Made by a program: the position numbers and the translations under genes. Below the pieces are notes generated by a model. The model searched no databases. It was not told the origin of the DNA and worked only from the letters and a program-made list of their open reading frames with translations. A stretch of 64,000 nucleotides of DNA, taken from Stenotrophomonas sp. 364 (GTDB lineage: Bacteria > Pseudomonadota > Gammaproteobacteria > Xanthomonadales > Xanthomonadaceae). The DNA is taken from NCBI RefSeq assembly GCF_009832905.1, contig NZ_CP047135.1:474001-538000 (forward strand), written 5' to 3'. Shown here in pieces: positions 1 through 9,759 of this stretch. Every line of letters starts with the position of its first letter. Within the stretch, counting starts at the first letter, position 1.

Positions 1-719
1 CCGGCCGAGATCAGCAGCAGCTGCGGGCGGAAATCGTCGATGGCCGGCAGCATTTCATCGGCCCAGGTGTTGCGGAAGCGGAACCCGCCGCTGCCCGGGG
101 GCAGCAGGATGTTCATCAGGTTGCCGGCACCACGGTCGCGACGCAGCCCCGAGTTGGGAAACAGGCCGGCCTGATGAGTGCTGTAGTAGGCCACGCCGGG
201 GTCGGCGATGAAGATGTCCTGGGTGCCGTTGCCGTGGTGCACGTCGAAATCGACGATGGCGATGCGTTCCAGGCCGTAGCGGTCGCGCGCATAGGCGGCG
301 GCCACGGCGATGTTGTTGAGCAGACAGAACCCCATCGCCGTGCTGGCCGTGGCGTGGTGGCCGGGTGGGCGCACCGCGCAGAACGCGACCGGGTCATCGC
401 CCAGCATCACCGCGTCCACGGCGGCCACGCCGGCGCCGGCGGCATGCAGGGCCGCGCTGGCCGAGCCGGGCGAGGTCAGGGTGTCCATGTCGATCTGGCG
501 CAGCGGCTCGGTCTGGGCCTTGAGCACCAGGTCGATCAGCTCGCTGTCGTGCACGCGGGCCAGCTCGCCGAGCTTGGCCGGCGGCGCCTGGCGCCAGTCC
601 AGCTGGTCGGGGAAGGCGGCGAGCAGGGCATCGAGCACCACCTGCAGGCGCTGCGGGGATTCGGGGTGGCCGCGGCCGGGATCGTGTTGCAGACAGGCAG
701 GGTGGGTAAAAACCAGCAT
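1..719 (-). CDS. Histone deacetylase family protein (3' end beyond window)
   Basis: Zinc-dependent amidohydrolase of the class II histone deacetylase / acetoin-utilisation family. In bacteria these remove acyl groups from small amines or proteins; the substrate here is unknown. The start is the ATG at 719, reading MLVFTHPACLQHDPGRGHPE, a usual opening for the family. About 239 residues are visible. The family motifs RPPGHHA (active-site histidine pair) and DFDVHHGNGT (zinc-binding Asp/His) are intact, so the enzyme should be active. The C-terminus runs off the left edge. The next gene, cobalamin adenosyltransferase, ends upstream on the same strand and may be cotranscribed. Family call is firm; function is not. 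Confidence 0.9.
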   Translation of the reverse strand, partial: MLVFTHPACLQHDPGRGHPESPQRLQVVLDALLAAFPDQLDWRQAPPAKLGELARVHDSELIDLVLKAQTEPLRQIDMDTLTSPGSASAALHAAGAGVAAVDAVMLGDDPVAFCAVRPPGHHATASTAMGFCLLNNIAVAAAYARDRYGLERIAIVDFDVHHGNGTQDIFIADPGVAYYSTHQAGLFPNSGLRRDRGAGNLMNILLPPGSGGFRFRNTWADEMLPAIDDFRPQLLLISA

Positions 720-753
720 GCGGGCAGGGGTTCCGGTGGGGCGGCGGGAGGGC

Positions 754-1308
754 TCAGGCGTGGCGGCGTTCGTGGCGCCACACCACTTCGCCGTGCCCGT
801 CGGCGCGGGCCAGCACCCGGGCCAGCACGAACAACAGGTCGGAAAGGCGGTTGAGGTAGCCGATGGCTTCGGCGCGCACCGGCTCCAGCCGCGCCAGGGT
901 CACCGTTTCGCGCTCGGCCCGGCGCACGATGGTGCGGGCCAGGTGGCAGCGTGCGGCCGCCTCGCCGCCGGCGGGCAGGATGAACTCCTTCAGGGCGGGC
1001 AGGTCGGCGTTGTACTGGTCGAGCTGGCGCTCCAGGGCGTCGATGTCGGCCGCCTGGATGGCCGCGTGGCCGGGAATGCACAGCTCCCCGCCCAGGTCGA
1101 ACAGCTGGTGCTGCACGGTGGTCAGCAGCGCCCGTACCTCGTCGGGCAGGGCGACTGCAAGCAGCACGCCCAGCGCCGAATTGGCCTCGTCGACGGTGCC
1201 GTAGGCGTTGACCCGCTGGGCATCCTTGGGCACCCGGCTGCCATCGCCGAGCCCGGTGCTGCCGTCATCGCCGGTGCGGGTGTAGATGCGTGAAAGCCGG
1301 TTGCCCAT
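754..1308 (-). CDS. Cob(I)yrinic acid a,c-diamide / cob(I)alamin adenosyltransferase, PduO type
   Basis: Transfers the adenosyl group of ATP to reduced cobalt to make adenosylcobalamin. The 184-residue protein opens with the family's nucleotide-binding segment (RIYTRTGDDGSTGLGDGSR, residues 7-25) and has the C-terminal RRAERE helix and the NRLSDLLFVLAR segment of PduO/MMAB enzymes. Length is normal. No cobalamin synthesis genes are nearby, so it probably serves B12 salvage. It sits 13 bases after a gene for a small membrane protein on the same strand, which suggests one transcript. Confidence 0.93.
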   Translation of the reverse strand: MGNRLSRIYTRTGDDGSTGLGDGSRVPKDAQRVNAYGTVDEANSALGVLLAVALPDEVRALLTTVQHQLFDLGGELCIPGHAAIQAADIDALERQLDQYNADLPALKEFILPAGGEAAARCHLARTIVRRAERETVTLARLEPVRAEAIGYLNRLSDLLFVLARVLARADGHGEVVWRHERRHA

Positions 1309-1321
1309 GCGTGCCGATCGC

Positions 1322-1906
1322 TCAGCGCAGGACGTCGTGGCGCGCCTGCAGCAGCTTGCCGACCTGTTCCGTGGTCAGCTGCAGGGCGGCGGCCAGGCCG
1401 ACATAGATCGCGGCGGTACGCAGGTAGGGCACAAACCAGTCGGCGTAGTTCTTCAGCCAACCGGCGGCGGTCGGTTCGGCCACCATGTCGCTGCTCCAGT
1501 AGAACCCGCCCTGCGCGAACAGGTGGCAGACCGCCACCGCGGCCACCAGCAGCAGGGCCGCCTTGCCCAGCGTGAGCCACTGGGCGCCGTGGTATCCCTG
1601 GCGCAGCAGCAGGCCGCCGGCCCACATGGAAAAGTACGCCGGCAGCAGCATCCAGGTGCCGGGCGAGACGCAGTAATGCTGCAGGTACTGCTGGCCGCTG
1701 CTGCGGATCACCAGAATGTCGATCACGATGGCCAGCGCCATCAGCAGCGGGAACGCCCAGCGGGTCCAGCTGCGCAGGTAGAACCCGCCGATGAAGAACA
1801 CGGCCCAGGAGGCATCCGGGATCGCCATGAAGTGATTGACCCGGGTGGCGGCCATCAGCAGTACGAGCACGGACAGGACGAAGGCGCGTTGGGCGGTGGT
1901 GGACAT
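1322..1906 (-). CDS. Multi-pass inner membrane protein of unknown function
   Basis: About 194 residues, with roughly five or six hydrophobic segments separated by short loops. No catalytic motif is recognised. An in-frame GTG at 1915 precedes the chosen ATG (MSTTAQRAF). The gene lies 13 bases upstream of the cobalamin adenosyltransferase on the same strand. Small six-helix proteins next to B12 genes are sometimes substrate-binding (ECF-S-like) or other vitamin/cobalt uptake components, so a role in corrinoid uptake is a reasonable guess from context only. Nothing in the sequence proves it. Confidence 0.75.
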   Translation of the reverse strand: MSTTAQRAFVLSVLVLLMAATRVNHFMAIPDASWAVFFIGGFYLRSWTRWAFPLLMALAIVIDILVIRSSGQQYLQHYCVSPGTWMLLPAYFSMWAGGLLLRQGYHGAQWLTLGKAALLLVAAVAVCHLFAQGGFYWSSDMVAEPTAAGWLKNYADWFVPYLRTAAIYVGLAAALQLTTEQVGKLLQARHDVLR

Positions 1907-2000
1907 GGCAGCCACGGGAAAGGGTCAGGCATTCATTCTAGCGCCTGCTGCGGCAGGCCGCCGCACGCGCCGGGAACGGCCCAGCGCTTATCATGGCGGC

Positions 2001-3206
2001 ATGAGTGAACGACATGACGTAGTGATCGTGGGCGGCGGGCTGGTCGGTGCCAGCCTGGCCATTGCACTGGACCGCGCCGGGCGCGACGTCGGGCTGGTGG
2101 AAGCCACCCCGGCTGGCACCCTGCCGACGGTATTCGACCAGCGCAACCTCAGCTTCGCCGCCGCCACGGTCAACGCGCTCACCGCGTTGGGCGTGATGCA
2201 GCGCCTGGGCACCGCGCCCGGTGCGATCACCCGCATCCATGTCAGCCGCGCCGGCGATTTCGGCCGGGTGCAGATGGACGCCGCGCAGTACCAGCGGCCG
2301 TGGTTTGGCCAGGTGGTGGTGGCGCGTGAGTTCGGCACCGCGCTGGAAACCTGCCTGCAGGGGCTGTCGCACCTTACCCGTTACCGCCCGGCACGCTTCG
2401 TGCGGCTGGGCGCCACCGTCGACGGGTACCGCCAGGTGTTCATTGCCGACGACAGCGGCGAGCGCTGCCTGCTGGCACGGCTTGTGGTGGGCGCCGACGG
2501 CACCCGCAGCGGCGTGCGCGAGGCGCTGGGCATCGACGTGGACGAGCACGATTTCGAACAGACCCTGTTCGTGTCGCGGGTGCGTGGCGCGCGTGCGCCG
2601 GACGGGACGGCCTATGAGCGCTTCACCGACACCGGCCCCACCGCGCTGTTGCCGCGCGGCGATCGCCACTTTGGCGCGGTGCACTGTGTGGCCCGTGACC
2701 AGGCCGCGGCGGTCCAGACGCTGGACGATGCGGCCTGGCTGCAGCGCCTGCAGGGCGCGATCGGCTGGCGCGCCGGGCGGCTGCTGGAAAGCGGCCCGCG
2801 CAGCGCCTACCCGCTGATCCAGGTGCTGGCTCAGGCGTTGGTGGGCGAGCGTGCGGTGCTGCTGGGCAATGCCGCGCAAACCATCCATCCGTTGGGCGCA
2901 CAGGGCTTCAACCTGGGCCTGCGCGACGCGCTGACCCTGGCCGAACTGGTGGCCGACGCGCAGGACCCGGGCAGCGACGCGCTGCTGCAGGCGCATGTGG
3001 CGCGCCGCGCCGAAGACCGCGCGCAGACCATCGCCTTCTCCGGCGGGCTGGCCCGCCTGACCAGCAATCCGGCGCCGTTGATGCGGCCGCTGCGCAGCCT
3101 GGGGCTGCTGGCCGCGCAGGCCACCCCGATGCAGTCGATGCTGGTGGGCGGGGCGATGGGCTTCCGTGGCGAAGTACCGGCGCTGTGCCGCGGAGCGGGC
3201 GCATGA
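2001..3206 (+). CDS. ubiH: 2-octaprenyl-6-methoxyphenol hydroxylase UbiH
   Basis: FAD-dependent monooxygenase of the ubiquinone pathway (C1 hydroxylation in E. coli). The 401-residue protein starts with the Rossmann dinucleotide motif VVIVGGGLVGASLAIAL. It has the DG fingerprint (VVGADGTRSGVREALG) and the second FAD motif LLGNAAQTIHPLGAQGFNLG. That 'GNAAQT.HP' form is typical of UbiH rather than UbiI/UbiF, which use 'GDAAH'. The start at 2001 places the Rossmann motif at residue 6. Its stop overlaps the start of ubiI as ATGA, so the two hydroxylases should be translationally coupled. Confidence 0.92.
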   Translation: MSERHDVVIVGGGLVGASLAIALDRAGRDVGLVEATPAGTLPTVFDQRNLSFAAATVNALTALGVMQRLGTAPGAITRIHVSRAGDFGRVQMDAAQYQRPWFGQVVVAREFGTALETCLQGLSHLTRYRPARFVRLGATVDGYRQVFIADDSGERCLLARLVVGADGTRSGVREALGIDVDEHDFEQTLFVSRVRGARAPDGTAYERFTDTGPTALLPRGDRHFGAVHCVARDQAAAVQTLDDAAWLQRLQGAIGWRAGRLLESGPRSAYPLIQVLAQALVGERAVLLGNAAQTIHPLGAQGFNLGLRDALTLAELVADAQDPGSDALLQAHVARRAEDRAQTIAFSGGLARLTSNPAPLMRPLRSLGLLAAQATPMQSMLVGGAMGFRGEVPALCRGAGA

Positions 3207-4378
3207 GCCGGCGCGCGCGCGATGTGATCGTGGTGGGCGGCGGCGTGGTCGGCGCGGCCTGTGCGCTGGCGCTGGCCGACACGGGGCTGCAGGTCACCTT
3301 GGTGGAAGGCCGCGAGCCGCCGCCGTGGCAGCCGCAACAGCCGGACCTGCGCGTGTACGCGTTTGCGCCGGACAACGCGGCCCTGCTGGCCGCGCTCGGG
3401 GTATGGCCGGCCGTCACCGCGGCGCGTGCCTGTGCCTACCGGCGCATGCGCGTATGGGACGCCGGCGGCGGCGATGAACTGCGGTTCGATGCCGACCACC
3501 TGGGTCGCGAACAGCTGGGCTGGATCGTGGAGAACGACCTGCTGGTGGACCGCCTGTGGGCGGCGCTGCCGGCGGCCGGCGTGCAGGTGTGCTGCCCGGC
3601 GCGGGTGGAAGCGCTGGAGCAGGACGCCGACGGCGTGCGGCTGCGGCTGGAGGATGGCCGCCGGCTGGAAGCATCCTTGGCCATTGCCGCCGACGGGGCC
3701 GAATCGACCTTGCGCCGCCTGGCCGGGCTGGAGGTCAGCCGCCAGGACTATGGCCAGCGTGGCGTGGTCGCTTACGTGGACAGCGAAAACGACAACGAAG
3801 CCACCGCGTGGCAGCGCTTCCTGGTGACCGGGCCGCTGGCGGTGCTGCCGATCGGGGCCCGCCGCAGCTCGATTGTCTGGACCCTGCCCGATGCCGAGGC
3901 CGAGCGGGTCCTGGCGCTGGACGAGGCCGCCTTCGGGCGCGAGCTGACCCAGGCGTTTGCGGGGCGGCTGGGAGCGATGACGCTGGCATCGCGACGGGCG
4001 GCCTTCCCGCTGCGCCGCCAGCTGGCCACCGGCTACGTGGCCGGGCGCGTGCTGGCCTTGGGCGATGCGGCGCACGTGGTGCACCCGCTGGCAGGGCAGG
4101 GCGTCAACCTGGGCCTGCGCGACGTGGCCGCGCTGCGCACACTGGTCCTGCAGGCGCAGCAGCGCCGCCAGGACTGGATGTCACCGCACCGGCTGCAGCG
4201 CTGGGCGCGCGAGCGGCGCAGCGAGAACACCGTGGCTGCCTACAGTTTCGATGCGATCAACACCGTGTTCTCCAACGACGAGCTGCACCTCACCCTGGCC
4301 CGCGGCCGGGTATTGGGCTGTGCCGGCAAGCTGCCGCCGCTGGTGTCGATGTTCTGGAAGCGCGCCGCCGGCGTGTGA
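3203..4378 (+). CDS. ubiI: UbiI/VisC-type ubiquinone biosynthesis FAD hydroxylase
   Basis: Second flavin monooxygenase of the ubiquinone pathway, likely the C5 hydroxylase. The 391-residue protein has VIVVGGGVVGAACALALA at the N-terminus, the AADGAESTLRR segment, and LALGDAAHVVHPLAGQGVNL near residue 290. The phrases GWIVENDLLVDRLW and SIVWTLPDAEAE resemble E. coli UbiI more than UbiH. It overlaps ubiH by four bases (ATGA). Regiospecificity differs among proteobacterial members of this family, so the exact position hydroxylated is inferred. Confidence 0.88.
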   Translation: MSRRARDVIVVGGGVVGAACALALADTGLQVTLVEGREPPPWQPQQPDLRVYAFAPDNAALLAALGVWPAVTAARACAYRRMRVWDAGGGDELRFDADHLGREQLGWIVENDLLVDRLWAALPAAGVQVCCPARVEALEQDADGVRLRLEDGRRLEASLAIAADGAESTLRRLAGLEVSRQDYGQRGVVAYVDSENDNEATAWQRFLVTGPLAVLPIGARRSSIVWTLPDAEAERVLALDEAAFGRELTQAFAGRLGAMTLASRRAAFPLRRQLATGYVAGRVLALGDAAHVVHPLAGQGVNLGLRDVAALRTLVLQAQQRRQDWMSPHRLQRWARERRSENTVAAYSFDAINTVFSNDELHLTLARGRVLGCAGKLPPLVSMFWKRAAGV

Positions 4379-4382
4379 GACC

Positions 4383-4474
4383 GCGCAGCCGGGCAGAGCC
4401 CGGCTCTACGTGGCGGTGGCGATGCGTTGGGCCGTGCGCAGCCGGGCAGAGCCCGGCTCTACGTGGCGGTGGCG
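4383..4474 (+). repeat. Two tandem copies of a SMAG-type REP unit
   Basis: A 39-base segment (4383-4421) recurs exactly at 4436-4474, a period of 53 bases. Each copy contains the palindrome AGCCGGGCAGAGCCCGGCT followed by CTAC, which is GTAG at the 5' end on the minus strand. The pair fills the gap between the convergent ends of ubiI and the EF-hand gene and may act as a bidirectional transcript end. Confidence 0.85.
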
Positions 4475-4482
4475 CGGCTGCC

Positions 4483-4878
4483 TCAGTCGGTCAGCCAGCC
4501 GGCCAGGTCGGTGCGGTCCAGCTTGCCGCGCCGCTTCACATCCAGGGCGCCGAACTCATCGGCCAACGCCGGGTTGGCCTGCGCCTCGGCGCGGCTGATG
4601 AAGCCATCGCCATCGGTGTCCAGCGTCGCGAACGCGAACCGGTACTGGCCCACCACGCTTACCGGCTGCACCGAGCGCACCGTCACCGCTGCCTCGCCCG
4701 CCGGGGCGGCCAAGGTCACCTGATGAGTCACCCGGCCCTCGGACAACGACTGCGTGCGTACGCTGGCGGGGACCTCGCGCAGCGGTTCACTGATCGCTGG
4801 CGACGGCGTGTATGCCTGCGCCAAAGCGAGCGAAGGCAGCAGGCACAACAGCAGCAACAGGGTGGGGCGAGTTCGCAT
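4483..4878 (-). CDS. Exported EF-hand domain protein
   Basis: A 131-residue protein with a clear signal peptide (MRTRPTLLLLLCLLPSLALA) and a predicted exported mature chain. Near the C-terminus is one canonical EF-hand calcium loop, DTDGDGFISRAE, followed by a degenerate second loop, DVKRRGKLDRTDL, that lacks most acidic ligands. The start at 4878 is chosen because the signal peptide begins exactly there. The middle region (about residues 25-80) is not recognised. Probably a periplasmic calcium-binding protein; role unknown. Confidence 0.85.
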   Translation of the reverse strand: MRTRPTLLLLLCLLPSLALAQAYTPSPAISEPLREVPASVRTQSLSEGRVTHQVTLAAPAGEAAVTVRSVQPVSVVGQYRFAFATLDTDGDGFISRAEAQANPALADEFGALDVKRRGKLDRTDLAGWLTD

Positions 4879-4939
4879 GCAGACTCCGTGGGTTACGTGG
4901 GCGGGAAGAGCCGGGCCATGCCCGGCGGTACCGCGTTGA

Positions 4940-5986
4940 TCAGCGCAGCGGCGAGGCCAGCACCGTGATTTCCTCACGGTCGTGGTACAGCTGCTTGGCC
5001 CGCACCACCAGCGGCTTGCCCGCCTGTTCCTGGAACAGGTCCAGGCACAGGCGGGTCTCGTCCCAGCGCTTCTTCATCGGCAGCTTGAGGTTGAAGATCG
5101 CATGCTTGCACCAGCCCTCGCGGAACCAGGTGGCCATGCGCTCGGCCACCCGGCGCGGCTGTTCCACCATGTCGCAGACCATCCAGTCGAGCGGTGTTTC
5201 CGGCTGCCAGTGGAAGCCATCGGCGCGCAGGTGTTCCACCAGCCCGGTCTCCAGCACGTGCTCGCGCAGCGGGCCGTTGTCCACGCTGATCACCTTGACG
5301 TGCTGGCGGGTCAACACCCACGTCCAGCCGCCGGGCGCGGCGCCCAGGTCGGCCGCGCGCATGCCCGGCTTGACCAGCTGTTCGCGTTCTTCCGGGGTGA
5401 GCAGGGTGAGCAGGGCTTCGTCCAGCTTCAACGCCGACCGCGACGGGGCATCGGGCAGCAGCTTCAGGCGCGGAATGCCCAGCGCCCACGGCGCGCTGTC
5501 GCGGGTGTCGCTGACGCAGACGAACGCATGGCGGCCATCGACGAACACGACGTGCACGCGCGGCAGCGCGGTGTTGGCCTTGTCGGTGAGCAGGCCGGCC
5601 TTGCGCAACGCCGGACGCAGCGCATTGCCGAACGCGCGGGCCAGGCCGGCCAGCGGCTTGCCTTCGTCCGAGTCGGGGTGTTCCACCCACATGTCGCCGA
5701 AGCGCTGCTGCCCCTGCAGGGCGGCGATGATCGGGGTGATGCGGTCGCTGGGGTCCAGCTCACGCAGTTCGGCCAGCACCACCAGCTTCTGGCGCGCGAA
5801 GATCAGCGACCGCCACGGCAGCGCCTTGGACAGCGCGGCGCCTTCGTCGGTGGCGAACAGCACGTAGCCGTCATTGCGCTGGGTGCGCGCGTAGCCGGCG
5901 ATGCCGGCATAGGCGGCGCGCTCGGACAGTTCACCGGCCAGTTCCGGCTCGAATCCCTGGCGGCACAGACACAGCAGGCCGCTCAT
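4940..5986 (-). CDS. rlmM: 23S rRNA (cytidine(2498)-2'-O)-methyltransferase RlmM
   Basis: SAM-dependent enzyme that methylates the ribose of C2498 in 23S rRNA. At 348 residues it matches the usual RlmM length. An N-terminal THUMP-like domain is followed by a Rossmann methyltransferase domain with the SAM loop AADLGAAPGGWTWVL and the region DWMVCDMVEQPRRVAERM. The Lys/Asp residues of the K-D-K-E methyltransferases lie in that domain. It is followed downstream by the EF-hand gene with only about 60 bases between. Confidence 0.95.
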   Translation of the reverse strand: MSGLLCLCRQGFEPELAGELSERAAYAGIAGYARTQRNDGYVLFATDEGAALSKALPWRSLIFARQKLVVLAELRELDPSDRITPIIAALQGQQRFGDMWVEHPDSDEGKPLAGLARAFGNALRPALRKAGLLTDKANTALPRVHVVFVDGRHAFVCVSDTRDSAPWALGIPRLKLLPDAPSRSALKLDEALLTLLTPEEREQLVKPGMRAADLGAAPGGWTWVLTRQHVKVISVDNGPLREHVLETGLVEHLRADGFHWQPETPLDWMVCDMVEQPRRVAERMATWFREGWCKHAIFNLKLPMKKRWDETRLCLDLFQEQAGKPLVVRAKQLYHDREEITVLASPLR

Positions 5987-6010
5987 CGCAGCGCGCCCGA
6001 GGCGCAGCGG

Positions 6011-6571
6011 TCAGTAATGCGCACCGTTGATCTCCCCATACTGGCGCAGCACGGCGCGCGCGGCGTCGCGTTCAATGTCGCGCACCACCTCGATGCCGCG
6101 CTTGTTGAGTTCACCGACCCAGTCGGCCGGCAGCGGGCCTTCATCGAACGCCGTGAGTTCTTCCACGTCCTGCGCACTGGCCCCGATCAGCAGCCGGTCG
6201 ATGCCGGCCCAGATGGTGGCGCCGTAGCACTGGCAGCACGGCTGCGACGAGGTGGCCAGGGTGATCGGGCTCAGCACGTCGTTCAGCCGCGGGGTCTGCA
6301 GGCGCTGCTGGGCCAGCATGTAGGCCATGTTCTCGGCATGGGCCAGCGAGGTGCTGTGCGGCACCACGCGGTTGACGCCGGCGGCGATGACGCGATGGTC
6401 CGGGCCGAACACCACCGCGCCGAACGGGCCGCCGGTTTCCGCCTCGACATTCAGGCGCGACAGCTCGATCGCCAGGGCGACCTTGGCGGCATCGTCGGGA
6501 TACACACGGGCCAGGTCGATCTGGTCGTGGATCCAGGCGGGCAGGGTGAGGTGGACTTGCGCGTACAGCAT
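6011..6571 (-). CDS. Nucleoside/guanine-type deaminase (CMP/dCMP deaminase fold)
   Basis: A 186-residue zinc hydrolase. Zinc-binding residues are visible: HAEN (His plus catalytic Glu) near residue 76 and QPCCQC near residue 110, which fits the PCxxC motif. This pattern is shared by guanine deaminase, tRNA adenosine deaminase and related enzymes. Length and C-terminus are closer to the free-base/nucleoside deaminases than to TadA, but the substrate cannot be fixed from sequence. It starts 196 bases beyond the end of glnS and lies 24 bases before rlmM. Confidence 0.88.
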   Translation of the reverse strand: MLYAQVHLTLPAWIHDQIDLARVYPDDAAKVALAIELSRLNVEAETGGPFGAVVFGPDHRVIAAGVNRVVPHSTSLAHAENMAYMLAQQRLQTPRLNDVLSPITLATSSQPCCQCYGATIWAGIDRLLIGASAQDVEELTAFDEGPLPADWVGELNKRGIEVVRDIERDAARAVLRQYGEINGAHY

Positions 6572-6739
6572 CGGGGCGTGGGCCTCTTCAAATATGGAGC
6601 AGCGGCAGTGTATCGGGCCGCGCGTAGGGATGCCGTGTCCGCGCTGAACGCGGCCACGGTGCTGGGGGCGCAGGGGATGCGCCGCTGGCGTGGGGAGTGG
6701 CGACGCGGCACCGCGGGTGCGGGGCCGCGCAGCAGGAGT

Positions 6740-6760
6740 GGCCGGTGCCTGGCACCGGCC
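6740..6760. repeat. REP-like palindrome after glnS
   Basis: GGCCGGTGCC (6740-6749) and GGCACCGGCC (6751-6760) form a perfect inverted repeat just beyond the glnS stop. There is no T-run on either strand, so it is more likely a REP remnant or transcript-end stabiliser than an intrinsic terminator. Confidence 0.6.
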
Positions 6761-6767
6761 GACAGGC

Positions 6768-8516
<1,749 letters not shown>

Positions 8517-8554
8517 GGTGCGCGGTCGCAGTCTGAAAGGCAGAAAGACCAACA

Positions 8555-8585
8555 GTTTAGCCTGTCGTAAGGCGACAGGCTAAAC
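8555..8585. promoter_or_regulatory. Perfect 13-bp hairpin in the glnS leader
   Basis: GTTTAGCCTGTCG (8555-8567) is followed by TAAGG and then its exact reverse complement CGACAGGCTAAAC (8573-8585). It lies 39 bases upstream of the glnS start and 78 upstream of the divergent DUF2007 gene. It is not a REP (no GTAG, AT-rich ends) and has no T-run. It could be an mRNA stem-loop or a protein-binding palindrome. Confidence 0.6.
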
Positions 8586-8587
8586 GG

Positions 8588-8612
8588 GTAGGTGCCGACC
8601 GTTGGTCGGCAC
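8588..8612 (+). repeat. SMAG-type REP
   Basis: GTAG at 8588 opens the palindrome GTGCCGACCGTTGGTCGGCAC. It lies between the glnS leader hairpin and the DUF2007 gene. Confidence 0.8.
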
Positions 8613-8662
8613 GCCTTCAGCCCCCGGGGGTATGCTGGGGCCACACCCGCCGGAGCCCGCCC

Positions 8663-8929
8663 ATGCACGTGATCTACCAGGCCGATAACCTGTTTGACGC
8701 CCATCTGGTCAAGCACGCGCTGGAGGATGCGGGCATTCCCGCGTTCGTGTTCGGTGAGTCGCTGCTGGGCGGGATGGGCGAGCTGCCGCTGTTCGGGGTG
8801 CTGCGCGTGTGCGTGCCCGACCTGGCCCGGCCGGAGGCCGAAGGCATCGTGGCCGGGCTCGACTTGGGTGGCGCCCCGGACGACCCCATATTCGACGGTG
8901 ACGAAAGCGCCGGCCTGTTGCCGGCCTAG
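8663..8929 (+). CDS. DUF2007 putative signal-transducing protein
   Basis: An 88-residue protein of the DUF2007 family, which adopts a small ferredoxin-like fold resembling GlnB-type proteins and is widespread in proteobacteria with no fixed role. It begins MHVIYQADNLFDAHLVKHAL, typical of the family ('ANSVIEAHLIKGLLE' type helix). Only nine bases separate it from msrA downstream, so the two are probably cotranscribed. Stop codon is TAG. Confidence 0.85.
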   Translation: MHVIYQADNLFDAHLVKHALEDAGIPAFVFGESLLGGMGELPLFGVLRVCVPDLARPEAEGIVAGLDLGGAPDDPIFDGDESAGLLPA

Positions 8930-8938
8930 GAGACCGCC

Positions 8939-9610
8939 ATGTTGGGAATTGCCAAGGGCCTGTTGGGCATCGGCGCGTTCAAGCAGCGCCTGCCGCGCCC
9001 GGACGAGGCGCTGCCGGGCCGGGACCACCCGCTGCCGCTGCACAACCAGCATTACGTCAACAGCCACCCGCTCAAGGACGGTTTCGCCGGCCTGCAGCGT
9101 ATCCGCGTGGCGATGGGCTGCTTCTGGGGCGCCGAGCGCAAGTTCTGGACGCTGCCGGGCGTGTATTCCACCTCGGTGGGCTATGCCGGCGGTTCCACCC
9201 CGAACCCGACCTACGAAGAGGTCTGTTCCGGTATGACCGGGCACACCGAGATCGTGGAGGTGGTATTCGACCCGGCCATCATTTCGCTGGGCCAGGTGCT
9301 GCAGGTGTTCTGGGAGAACCATGACCCCACCCAGGGCATGCGCCAGGGCAACGACACCGGTACCCAGTACCGCTCGGCCATCCATGCCACCAGCCAGGCC
9401 CAGTTCGACGCGGCCATCGCCAGCCGCGACGCCTACCAGCAGCGTCTGGACGAGGCCGGCCTGGGCGCGATCACCACCGAGATCGAGTTTCCGGCCCCGG
9501 CGTACTACTACGCCGAGGACTATCACCAGCAGTACCTGGCCAAGAACCCGAACGGGTACTGCGGTATCGGTGGCACGGGGGTGAGTTGCCCGATCGGTGT
9601 GGATGCCTGA
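8939..9610 (+). CDS. msrA: Peptide methionine (S)-S-oxide reductase MsrA
   Basis: Reduces methionine-S-sulfoxide in oxidised proteins. The catalytic motif GCFWGAE gives the nucleophilic Cys at residue 61. The glycine-rich [19 protein letters not shown] and the C-terminal [20 protein letters not shown] (recycling Cys region) are present. At 223 residues it is the long form with an N-terminal extension of about 50 residues, as in E. coli MsrA. It follows the DUF2007 gene by nine bases. No msrB is visible here. Confidence 0.96.
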   Translation: MLGIAKGLLGIGAFKQRLPRPDEALPGRDHPLPLHNQHYVNSHPLKDGFAGLQRIRVAMGCFWGAERKFWTLPGVYSTSVGYAGGSTPNPTYEEVCSGMTGHTEIVEVVFDPAIISLGQVLQVFWENHDPTQGMRQGNDTGTQYRSAIHATSQAQFDAAIASRDAYQQRLDEAGLGAITTEIEFPAPAYYYAEDYHQQYLAKNPNGYCGIGGTGVSCPIGVDA

Positions 9611-9618
9611 GCGATGCG

Positions 9619-9686
9619 GTAGAGCCGACCGTTGGTCGGCTGCTCCCACGTCACTGCAACGGCAGCCGACCAACGGTCGGCTCTAC
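9619..9686. repeat. Inverted pair of SMAG-type REPs
   Basis: GTAGAGCCGACCGTTGGTCGGC at 9619 and its inverted partner ending CGGTCGGCTCTAC at 9686 face each other across about 24 bases, making one larger cruciform between the convergent msrA and tal genes. Confidence 0.85.
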
Positions 9687-9710
9687 CCCGGTTGTTGAGG
9701 GTTGAGACAC

Positions 9711-9740
9711 CAAAAGGCCCCGCATTGCGGGGCCTTTTGG
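9711..9740 (-). terminator. Rho-independent terminator of tal (bidirectional form)
   Basis: CAAAAGGCCCCGC, a short loop and GCGGGGCCTTTTGG form a GC stem flanked by A-run and T-run on each strand, 20 bases beyond the tal stop. Msr and tal transcripts converge here, so it may serve both. Confidence 0.85.
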
Positions 9741-9759
9741 CGTCCAGGACCCGGCGGGC

